64,000 bases of DNA from NCBI RefSeq assembly GCF_032925565.1, contig NZ_CP136708.1:3162001-3226000 (forward strand). Direction: 5' to 3'. The notes beneath the pieces are model-generated. The model ran no database searches and was not told the DNA's origin. It saw only the letters and a program-made list of their open reading frames with translations. A program made the position numbers and the translations under genes. Positions 36,188-42,182 of this stretch are shown piece after piece; positions within the stretch are counted from its first letter, which is position 1, and every line of letters begins with the position of its first letter. This DNA comes from Alteromonas sp. CI.11.F.A3 (GTDB lineage: Bacteria > Pseudomonadota > Gammaproteobacteria > Enterobacterales > Alteromonadaceae).

Positions 36188-36844
36188 GTGATTTATCGTT
36201 TTCGCAGCGCCGTTTTGTTCACACTGCTTTTATTAATACCGTTATCCGCATTATCAGATCAGACCGATACCATCGTCCCTAATAATTCAGCTAAATTACT
36301 GATTCTAGGTGACAGCCTATCTGCTGCATACGGGTTAGATCAACAAGAAGGTTGGGTGAGTTTGTTACAAAAACGCTGGCGTGACGAGAATATATCGATC
36401 GATATTGTAAATGCTGCGGTAAGCGGTGAGACCACTGATGGCGGTTTAGCTAGGCTTCCAAGGTTAATTGAACAACACACACCAAGCCACATTTTAGTAG
36501 AGCTTGGTGGGAACGATGGCCTTCAAGGGCACAGTATCAGTAAGATTAGGGACAATTTGAGCGCAATTATTAGAATAGCAAAATCAGACAATACCGTCGT
36601 TTTTGTACAAGACATGCAAATACCCACTAATTACGGCAAACGCTATACACAAATGTTTAGCGACACTTTTGAGACTGTCTCTGAGCAACATGAAGTTACA
36701 AAAATTCCTTTTTTTCTTGAGGACATAGCACTTCAAAAAAACTTAATGCAACGTGATGGTATTCATCCTAACGCAGAAGCACAACCAATGATTGTCGATT
36801 TTATGTTCGAAAAATTGACACCTTTAATCATAAACAAGGGTTAA
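36188..36844 (+). CDS. tesA: Multifunctional acyl-CoA thioesterase I / lysophospholipase (arylesterase)
   Basis: A 218-residue exported SGNH hydrolase. A signal peptide (about residues 1-23) leads to ILGDSLSAAYGLDQQEGWV near residue 38 with the catalytic Ser, then AAVSGETTDGGLARLP (block II), LVELGGNDGLQG (block III) and DGIHPNAEAQP near residue 197 with the Asp-His pair. The start is GTG 36188 with AGGGG 10 nt upstream. It cleaves acyl-CoA, lysophospholipids and aryl esters in the periplasm. The divergent ybbA-ybbP genes are conserved partners. Confidence 0.94.
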   Translation: MIYRFRSAVLFTLLLLIPLSALSDQTDTIVPNNSAKLLILGDSLSAAYGLDQQEGWVSLLQKRWRDENISIDIVNAAVSGETTDGGLARLPRLIEQHTPSHILVELGGNDGLQGHSISKIRDNLSAIIRIAKSDNTVVFVQDMQIPTNYGKRYTQMFSDTFETVSEQHEVTKIPFFLEDIALQKNLMQRDGIHPNAEAQPMIVDFMFEKLTPLIINKG

Positions 36845-36912
36845 CCTGTGCTATGCTTTTAACCTTATATGTTAAATGCTAGAACAAATGACAGCTTAAC
36901 TTGGAGATTGTT

Positions 36913-37098
36913 ATGGACGTTTCATCATCAACGTCAACGCCAGTATCAAATGTACTTCAGTCGCCACAACAAGAACCACAACGGCAGGTTCAACAACGTG
37001 CAAGCCAGCAAACTGAAGTAAGTGCGCCCCAGCAAACGCAAGAAGCGGCTCCGGCCACAGACAGTCGAGTCGGCTCGCGTATAGATACCTACGTTTAG
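36913..37098 (+). CDS. Small Gln/Pro/Ser-rich protein of unknown function
   Basis: A 61-residue open frame starting at ATG 36913 with GGAG 6 nt upstream. The sequence is low-complexity: VSSSTSTPVSNVLQSPQQEP, then many Gln, Ala and Ser residues, and a more distinct C-terminus DSRVGSRIDTYV. No signal peptide or membrane segment is visible. The gene lies between tesA and a transposase-like gene. The good ribosome-binding site and the non-repetitive C-terminus argue for a real gene, but I do not recognise a family. Small proteins ending in similar IDT-aromatic motifs are seen next to motility genes elsewhere, but that is only a vague likeness. Confidence 0.6.
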   Translation: MDVSSSTSTPVSNVLQSPQQEPQRQVQQRASQQTEVSAPQQTQEAAPATDSRVGSRIDTYV

Positions 37099-37178
37099 CG
37101 ATAAAACCCGCCCTAAGCACAGTAGTTTATTAACGCATTTCCAGCATAATCATTTCCGAATCACTCGGAGATATGGAA

Positions 37179-38159
37179 ATGCCGCTACCTCGATACAAGC
37201 AAGTTAATTTAGATGTCACACCTTATTATCACTGCACATCACGTTGTGTGCGGCAGTCCTTCCTTTGTGGCGTTGATGCCAGCACAGGCAAAAACTACAA
37301 TCATCGCAGACAGTGGATTGTAGATAGGCTACACAAGCTCACTAAAACCTTTGCCATTGACCTTTGTGCCTATGCCGTAATGCACAACCATACTCACATA
37401 GTGGTTCATATCGCAAAGGCGAGAGCTGAACATTGGAGTATGGATGAAGTGTTACTTCGCTGGAAAAATTTTTATCGGTGCCCTTCAATAGTCCAACGTT
37501 ATCTTAATGAAGAGGCCCGTAGTTCATTATCTGAAGTAGAGCTTCAAAAAGTTGAAGAGTTAAGTGAGATTTACCGTCATCGCTTGTATAGCGTAAGTTG
37601 GTTTATGCGGCTATTAAATGAGTTTATTGCTCGAAAAGCGAATAGAGAAGATGAATGTTCAGGCTACTTTTGGGAGCGCCGATTTAAAAGCCAAGCGATA
37701 TTGTCTGAAAATGCGCTTGCAGCAACCATGGCCTATACCGATTTAAATCCCATCCGGGCCAATATAGCCAAAACTCCAGAGCAGTCTCACTTTACCAGTA
37801 TTCAGTACAGAATTAATGCTTTGAAAGTAAACAAAGTGCCTGCTCGGCTTATGCCATTTAATGATCAAGTTCCTATTAATGAGAACAGCCTGCCATTTAA
37901 TTTAACCGATTACTTAGTGCTGGTAGATGAAACCGGTCGCGTTATGCGCCCTGACAAGAAAGGTGCTATTTCCCCAAAAATTAAGCCTATCTTAGACAGG
38001 CTTAAGGTCTCTGGTAAATCTTGGATTACCCTCTCAACCAAACTAGAAAGGAAATTCACTGGCCCTATCGGCTCTGCAGAGCGAATTTGCGTGTTTGCAT
38101 CTGCTTGCGAATATGACAGAAAGCCAAACATTGCGAATGCCAGAAGGTATCTTCAATAA
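37179..38159 (+). CDS. Y1 (HUH) transposase-domain protein, RAYT-like
   Basis: A 326-residue protein of the IS200/REP-associated tyrosine transposase superfamily. The HUH motif is VMHNHTHIVVHI near residues 68-79 (His71 and His73). FWERRFKSQAI near residue 166 and AYTDLNPIRANI near residue 189 are the conserved second half with a candidate nucleophilic Tyr. ATG 37179 is preferred, with GGAG 8 nt upstream; ATG 37173 is only 2 nt from it. The C-terminal 100 residues are an extension absent from short IS200 enzymes. No IS200 ends, second orf or flanking duplications are visible, so it looks like a single domesticated or RAYT-type gene. It lies in the same window as the dispersed 14-bp repeats but is not flanked by them. 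Confidence 0.85.
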   Translation: MPLPRYKQVNLDVTPYYHCTSRCVRQSFLCGVDASTGKNYNHRRQWIVDRLHKLTKTFAIDLCAYAVMHNHTHIVVHIAKARAEHWSMDEVLLRWKNFYRCPSIVQRYLNEEARSSLSEVELQKVEELSEIYRHRLYSVSWFMRLLNEFIARKANREDECSGYFWERRFKSQAILSENALAATMAYTDLNPIRANIAKTPEQSHFTSIQYRINALKVNKVPARLMPFNDQVPINENSLPFNLTDYLVLVDETGRVMRPDKKGAISPKIKPILDRLKVSGKSWITLSTKLERKFTGPIGSAERICVFASACEYDRKPNIANARRYLQ

Positions 38160-38222
38160 ATTTTCAGGTTTGAATTCATAACGCGAAATCAACAAGGAAC
38201 GAAGCTAATATACCTTAATAGC

Positions 38223-39161
38223 CTAGTGAGAAGCATGCCTGGTTAACACATCTACAATTTCTTGTGATTTTGATAAGCGTCTGATGTCGTTAAACAACAA
38301 TTCAGCTTCGGGGTACTGTCTTTTTAAATAGCCACACCACTGCTTTATTCGATTGGGGTAGTATTTACCCTTATCACCGTAGATTTCATAGCCTGAATAG
38401 CGAATAAGCAATGCGGCCACATCTTCCCATGCCATTGGCGGCTCGCCGTTTCGAATACACCTTGCTAGGTTTGGCATGGCAAGCGCTCCCCTACCCACCA
38501 TTAAGTTAGTGCAGGCCGATTGCTCTTGGCAACGTTGAGCTTCTTCTGCATTCCAAATTTCACCATTTGCCACTAGTGGAATATTGGTGTTTTGCTTTAT
38601 TTTAGCAATCCATTCCCAGTAGGCTGGTGGCTTATAGCCTTCCGTTTTTGTTCTGGCGTGTACAACTAGCTCAGATGCGCCCGCTTCAGTAATAGCGATA
38701 GCATTTTCTATCGCAAGAGATTTGTCTTCAAATCCCAACCGAATTTTGGCTGATACAGGTTGTGAGGCGGGCACCGCATCGCGCACCGCTTTTACAATGT
38801 CGTGTAAAGCTTGGGTTTCTTTTAAAAGAACCGCACCGCCTTTGCTTTTATTAACGGTTTTTGCAGGGCAACCGAAATTTAAATCTACTCCAGGCGATCC
38901 CAAATCAACCGCAGTATAAGCATTTTCTGCCAACCATTGTGGGTGCTGCCCTAATAATTGGACACGCACTGGAACGCCGTTAGGGGTTTTGCCGCCATTA
39001 TGTAGCTCGGGGCATAGCTTGTAGAAGGTTTTATTAGGAAGCTTTTGATCCACTACTCTAACGAATTCAGTTACACACTGATCGAACCCACCTACATGGG
39101 TAAGCATATCTCGCATTAAATGGTCGACAACACCTTCCATAGGCGCCAGCATGATTTTCAT
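38223..39161 (-). CDS. dusC: tRNA-dihydrouridine(16) synthase
   Basis: A 312-residue FMN-dependent TIM-barrel enzyme reducing uridine in tRNA. It begins MLAPMEGVVDHLMRDMLT; DLNFGCPAKTVNKSKGGAVLLKE near residues 92-114 carries the catalytic Cys. AKIRLGFEDKS near residue 140, VHARTKTEGYKPPAYWEW near residue 167 and VANGEIWNAEEA near residue 196 are FMN-binding and family segments. The combination MAPMEGV with NFGCPA and RTKTEGYKPPA fits DusC. TTGGACACGCACT (38958-38970) resembles the dispersed repeat, but the encoded VRVQLLGQ is normal for the family. Confidence 0.93.
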   Translation of the reverse strand: MKIMLAPMEGVVDHLMRDMLTHVGGFDQCVTEFVRVVDQKLPNKTFYKLCPELHNGGKTPNGVPVRVQLLGQHPQWLAENAYTAVDLGSPGVDLNFGCPAKTVNKSKGGAVLLKETQALHDIVKAVRDAVPASQPVSAKIRLGFEDKSLAIENAIAITEAGASELVVHARTKTEGYKPPAYWEWIAKIKQNTNIPLVANGEIWNAEEAQRCQEQSACTNLMVGRGALAMPNLARCIRNGEPPMAWEDVAALLIRYSGYEIYGDKGKYYPNRIKQWCGYLKRQYPEAELLFNDIRRLSKSQEIVDVLTRHASH

Positions 39162-39267
39162 AACTAAATTTCGCTAAAACTGAGTGGTTAAAATGGGCGC
39201 GAGAGTGTAGCAAAGTGCGAGTTATATGACCATGCTATTTAAGTTTCGATAGGAAATTGTGTATTTA

Positions 39268-39342
39268 GAGTGACTGTCCAACTTTAATTTGAGTGACTGT
39301 CCTAGCCTTAACTGTTCAACCCTAACTCGAGTGTGTGTCCAA
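39268..39342. repeat. Cluster of three copies of the dispersed 14-bp repeat
   Basis: GAGTGACTGTCCAA (39268-39281), GAGTGACTGTCCTA (39291-39304) and GAGTGTGTGTCCAA (39329-39342) lie on the same strand. The third copy overlaps the 3' end of the DUF1289 gene, where it is read as Leu-Asp-Thr-His just before the stop codon. Confidence 0.9.
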
Positions 39343-39495
39343 CTTTTGGTTTTTTAGGCGGATTAGGACGTTTTGTTTTTGCTGTGTGTTGTAATTGGAC
39401 CAGTTGGTAATTTCCTTGATGGTGCGCTTACAACCGGTGCATACATCATCGGCGTCTAGCTTACAGTTGGCAATACAGGGTGACACTATATCCAC
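39322..39495 (-). CDS. DUF1289 small cysteine-rich protein
   Basis: A 57-residue open frame starting at GTG 39495, which overlaps the TAG stop of the preceding gene by one base (TAGTG), with AAGG upstream. The DUF1289 pattern is clear: VSPCIANCKLDADDVCTGC, with Cys at about 7, 11, 19 and 22, then the conserved RTIKEITNWSNYNTQQKQNVL with its Trp. The four cysteines probably bind a metal. The last residues, LDTHSS, are encoded by a copy of the dispersed repeat, so the native C-terminus seems to have been rewritten by the repeat. The function of the family is unknown. It is translationally coupled to the gene behind the MetJ operator. Confidence 0.88.
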   Translation of the reverse strand: MDIVSPCIANCKLDADDVCTGCKRTIKEITNWSNYNTQQKQNVLIRLKNQKLDTHSS

Positions 39496-39725
39496 TAATA
39501 CTTGGCCTTAAGGTTTTGATTTTCTGATGCAGTATTTTTAGCAATAAGAGAAGCATGTAGCATAGCATCAATCACTCGTTGCGTAGGCTCTTTGGCAGTC
39601 CACATACAAACATGCACACCGAACTTCGCATTCAGGTACGCGTCGAACTGGTTTTTATCTTCATAATCACCCTTCACCAGTTGTTGTTTATAGCCATCAT
39701 AAATTAATGCAGAAAATGTAAACAC
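39495..39725 (-). CDS. Uncharacterised 76-residue protein under a MetJ-type operator
   Basis: The reading frame opens at TTG 39752, but GTG 39725 is preferred: it is 3 nt after GAGGAGGCTC and leaves room for a promoter. The protein begins VFTFSALIYDGYKQQLVKGDY and contains FDAYLNAKFGVHVCMWTAKEPTQRVIDAML, with one Cys and several aromatic residues, and no signal or membrane segment. I do not recognise the family. The 5' region is unusual: a core promoter TTGAAT-17-TATAGT overlaps five tandem met boxes, and the Shine-Dalgarno is the 3' arm of a 10-bp hairpin (39728-39750). Its stop overlaps the DUF1289 start by 1 bp, so the pair is an operon, probably derepressed when S-adenosylmethionine is low. 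Confidence 0.72.
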   Translation of the reverse strand: MFTFSALIYDGYKQQLVKGDYEDKNQFDAYLNAKFGVHVCMWTAKEPTQRVIDAMLHASLIAKNTASENQNLKAKY

Positions 39726-39727
39726 GT

Positions 39728-39750
39728 GAGCCTCCTCATCGAGAAGGCTC
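39728..39750 (-). promoter_or_regulatory. Hairpin that sequesters the ribosome-binding site
   Basis: Read on the minus strand, GAGCCTTCTC and GAGGAGGCTC pair over 10 bp (one G-T pair) with a GAT loop. The 3' arm contains the Shine-Dalgarno GAGGAG of the GTG 39725 gene. If transcription begins at about 7 nt after the TATAGT box, only part of the 5' arm would be in the mRNA, so its effect is uncertain. Confidence 0.55.
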
Positions 39751-39751
39751 A

Positions 39752-39780
39752 ACTATACATCTAGACGTCTAAACATTCAA
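39752..39780 (-). promoter_or_regulatory. Sigma70-type promoter overlapped by the MetJ operator
   Basis: On the minus strand TTGAAT (39780-39775) and TATAGT (39757-39752) are 17 bp apart, a near-ideal spacing. The met boxes cover the -35, the spacer and the start of the -10, so bound repressor should block RNA polymerase. Confidence 0.65.
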
Positions 39781-39794
39781 ACATCTAAACGTCT
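39755..39794. promoter_or_regulatory. Five tandem MetJ operator boxes
   Basis: Five contiguous 8-bp units in exact register: starting at 39755, 39763, 39771, 39779 and 39787. Compared with the met box AGACGTCT they match 6, 8, 4, 6 and 7 of 8 positions; the unit at 39763-39770 is perfect. MetJ with S-adenosylmethionine binds two to five such boxes in gammaproteobacteria. The last box touches the stop codon of the M14 peptidase gene. Confidence 0.8.
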
Positions 39795-40707
39795 ATTTTA
39801 TATATTCCAACGCTGCGGTGATCACAGCCACTTGGGCAGCGTTACAGTTTTCAACCGTGGCATTAGCGCTATCAGGGTAAACTTCTGTTGTAGTTACAAA
39901 CTCTGCGTCTGTCATGCCACCACAAAGATATAATGCTTTTTTGTCGTAACAAATCACACCATCAGACAATAAGTCAGCACCTATAATTTTACCGCTATCA
40001 TCAGCAGGTGCAATATGAGTTACCTGCTTAACCGCATCTATAATAGCTTCCTGAAATGGCTTTTGTGGATTTGTGGTATTCGCCACTAGGTAAAAACCAT
40101 CAGGGATATTCCAATTATCATGGGTCGTTGCATCTCGTGATGCTAATGCAGGCCTAAACTCACTGTTATCGGTATCAGTGGTTTCATGTAAATCGACATG
40201 CAATGTAAATGGCAAGTTTAAGGATTCAACAAATGCCATTAGCTGCGCTGATTCCGGCGCTGGAGAATTAGGATAAAATGAACGATTAGGATCTAACGCA
40301 TACTGATCCCAACGGTTAATCGTCTCATAACCCCAAGGGCTAACACATGGAACTACAATGATGGTGAAGTCTTCTGCATACTCGCTTAGCTTAGTATTAA
40401 TAAACTGAAGCGCGCCCTGCACCCCACTGGTTTCATACCCATGTACACCGCCGGTAACTAGCACTGCTGGCTTGGCTGCGTCGGTATCTTTAGGTATATT
40501 CTTTGGAATTACGGCATACAACGGGTATCGAGACTCATCGTAAGGCAACGCGCCATACTGCTTTAATTCAAACCCTTCAGGAATACTCTCTAATTGCTTA
40601 AGTACCTCATCGCTGTACGAACGCTTAATAGTTTGGCGCTGTTTCCACTCTTCTTTCTCTTCTTCACCCCAAGGTTTTCCTGGCGTGCCGATAGGATAAT
40701 TTTGCAT
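39793..40707 (-). CDS. M14-family zinc carboxypeptidase-like protein
   Basis: A 304-residue cytosolic M14 metallopeptidase-like protein. The zinc ligands are His and Glu in VTGGVHGYETSGVQGALQF near residue 93, and His in LHVDLHETTDTDNSEF near residue 170; NRWDQYALDPNRSFYP near residue 131 carries the Asn-Arg substrate-binding motif. A later Glu in TTEVYPDSANATVENCNA is a candidate general base. No signal peptide is present. Related proteins are annotated as M14 carboxypeptidase or succinylglutamate desuccinylase/aspartoacylase-like; the substrate is unknown. It lies upstream of the MetJ-controlled pair on the same strand but is separated by their own promoter. Confidence 0.82.
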   Translation of the reverse strand: MQNYPIGTPGKPWGEEEKEEWKQRQTIKRSYSDEVLKQLESIPEGFELKQYGALPYDESRYPLYAVIPKNIPKDTDAAKPAVLVTGGVHGYETSGVQGALQFINTKLSEYAEDFTIIVVPCVSPWGYETINRWDQYALDPNRSFYPNSPAPESAQLMAFVESLNLPFTLHVDLHETTDTDNSEFRPALASRDATTHDNWNIPDGFYLVANTTNPQKPFQEAIIDAVKQVTHIAPADDSGKIIGADLLSDGVICYDKKALYLCGGMTDAEFVTTTEVYPDSANATVENCNAAQVAVITAALEYIK

Positions 40708-40803
40708 AAATAACCTCTTTGTTTATCCGGCTATATTATCAAGATGGTATTGGTTTGTATGTGGAATATCGATAAGAACGGGAGGAATTAAGGTGTAGAA
40801 ACG

Positions 40804-40828
40804 AAAAAGCCAACCCGAAGGTTGGCTT
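40804..40828 (-). terminator. Terminator of the gltX-side tRNA transcript
   Basis: AAGCCAACC, loop of 4, GGTTGGCTT forms a 9-bp stem; read on the minus strand it is followed by a T-tract. It lies 8 bp after the last tRNA-Glu gene and should end the tRNA-Ala/tRNA-Glu transcript. Confidence 0.9.
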
Positions 40829-40835
40829 AACGATA

Positions 40836-40911
40836 TGGCGTCCCCAAGGGGATTCGAACCCCTGTTACCGCCGTGAAAGGGCGGTGTCCTAGGCCTCTAG
40901 ACGATGGGGAC
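40836..40911 (-). tRNA. tRNA-Glu(TTC), copy 1 (promoter-distal)
   Basis: A 76-nt cloverleaf on the minus strand starting GTCCCCATCG, anticodon loop CTTTCAC with anticodon TTC, T-arm GGGGTTCGAATCCCC and encoded CCA. All four tRNA-Glu copies in this array are identical over the mature sequence. Confidence 0.97.
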
Positions 40912-41076
40912 AGAAATTTTGCTAGTGAAGTAAACTTCACTAAATTTCTGTAAGGAGAGGTGAGCTCCGCGAACCGAGCGACCTTTTCTTACAGAAGTAC
41001 TAAATTTTTGTCGCTGATAGTAATTTTTCAATCACTACCGGCCTATTTCACAGTTACGGACTGTGACACCGGAAAA

Positions 41077-41152
41077 TGGCGTCCCCAAGGGGATTCGAAC
41101 CCCTGTTACCGCCGTGAAAGGGCGGTGTCCTAGGCCTCTAGACGATGGGGAC
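41077..41152 (-). tRNA. tRNA-Glu(TTC), copy 2
   Basis: 76-nt cloverleaf identical to the other copies, anticodon TTC, encoded CCA, minus strand. Flanking spacer carries the CACAGT-TACGG-ACTGTG hairpin. Confidence 0.97.
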
Positions 41153-41376
41153 AAAAAATCTTCTTTCAAAAGCTACGCTTTTGAGATTTTTTGTAAGGTG
41201 AAGCGAGCTCTGCGAGCTGAGCGACATTATCCCTACAATCAATCAATTTCTGTAAGGAGAGGTGAGCTCTGCGAACCGAACGACCTTATCCTTACAAAAA
41301 CAAATTTTTGTCGCTGATAGTAACTTTTCAATCACTACCGGCCTATTTCACAGTTACGGACTGTGACACCGGAAAA

Positions 41377-41452
41377 TGGCGTCCCCAAGGGGATTCGAAC
41401 CCCTGTTACCGCCGTGAAAGGGCGGTGTCCTAGGCCTCTAGACGATGGGGAC
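41377..41452 (-). tRNA. tRNA-Glu(TTC), copy 3
   Basis: 76-nt cloverleaf identical to the other copies, anticodon TTC, encoded CCA. Copies 2 and 3 sit in a nearly exact 300-bp duplication. Confidence 0.97.
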
Positions 41453-41673
41453 AAAAAATCTTCTTTCAAAAGCTACGCTTTTGAGATTTTTTGTAAGGTG
41501 AAGCGAGCTCTGCGAGCTGAGCGACATTATCCCTACAATCAATCAATTTCTGTAAGGAAAGGTGAGCTCTGCGAACCGAGCGACCTTTTCTTACAGAAGT
41601 ACTAAATTTTTGTCACTGGTAATTTCAAAAATTACCGGCCTATTTCACAGTTACGGACTGTGACACCGGAAAA

Positions 41674-41749
41674 TGGCGTCCCCAAGGGGATTCGAACCCC
41701 TGTTACCGCCGTGAAAGGGCGGTGTCCTAGGCCTCTAGACGATGGGGAC
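41674..41749 (-). tRNA. tRNA-Glu(TTC), copy 4
   Basis: 76-nt cloverleaf identical to the other copies, anticodon TTC, encoded CCA; closest to tRNA-Ala in the transcript. Confidence 0.97.
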
Positions 41750-42021
41750 AGAAATTTTGCTAGTGAAGTAAACTTCACTAAATTTCTGTAAGGAGAGGTG
41801 AGCTCCGCGAACCGAGCGACCTTTTCTTACAGAAGTACTAAATTTTTGTCACTGGTAATTTCAAAAATTACCGGCCTAACTTAATTCAAAAGCTACGCTT
41901 TTGAGATTTTTTGTAAGGTGAAGCGAGCTCTGCGAGCTGAGCGACATCATCCTTACAAAAACAAATTTTGCCCGAAGGTTAAACCTTCAGCCTAAACCAC
42001 AATATAACTTGCAGTTAGATT

Positions 42022-42097
42022 TGGTGGAGCCAGGCGGGATCGAACCGCCGACCTCCTGCATGCCATGCAGGCGCTCTCCCAGCTGAGCTATGGCCCC
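42022..42097 (-). tRNA. tRNA-Ala(GGC)
   Basis: 76-nt cloverleaf starting GGGGCCATAGCTCAGCTGGG, anticodon stem CCTGC around loop ATGGCAT (anticodon GGC), encoded CCA. It is the first tRNA of the minus-strand transcript, right behind a strong promoter. Confidence 0.97.
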
Positions 42098-42145
42098 GTT
42101 GTGTCTTAGTCACTATTGTGTGACTGTTCCGTGACAGCGGGGCGC

Positions 42146-42174
42146 ATTCTAGGCATCCACCCCATTTATGTCAA
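42146..42174 (-). promoter_or_regulatory. Strong promoter for the tRNA-Ala/tRNA-Glu transcript
   Basis: On the minus strand TTGACA (42174-42169) and TAGAAT (42151-42146) are 17 bp apart, followed by the GC-rich discriminator GCGCCCC typical of stringently controlled stable-RNA promoters. It starts 7 bp after the end of gltX, so the tRNA genes do not depend on the synthetase promoter. Confidence 0.85.
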
Positions 42175-42182
42175 CGGTTTTT

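Larger units (their letters stand above)
40912..42021. repeat. Modular hairpin spacers in the tRNA-Glu array
   Basis: The spacers between the tRNA genes are assembled from recurring hairpin modules. Module A (GTAAGGAGAGGTGAGCTC... with CTTAC end) occurs at 40950-40992, 41252-41295, 41552-41594 and 41788-41830. Module B (GTAAGGTGAAGCGAGCTC...) occurs at 41193-41236, 41493-41536 and 41913-41956. Other modules are AGTGAAG-TAAA-CTTCACT, TCAAAAGC-TAC-GCTTTTGA, CACAGT-TACGG-ACTGTG and GGTAATTT-CA-AAAATTACC. They appear in different orders, so the array has been reshuffled by duplication or gene conversion. Confidence 0.85.

Noticed and set aside
37179..38159. Active IS200-type insertion sequence
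   Set aside because: No terminal hairpins, partner gene or target-site features are seen around the gene.
38958..38970. Repeat-like TTGGACACGCACT in dusC
   Set aside because: It encodes VRVQLLG, normal for the family, and has an extra mismatch.
41063..41605. Two open frames of 84 and 80 residues across tRNA-Glu genes
   Set aside because: They are antisense readings of identical tRNA copies and spacers.
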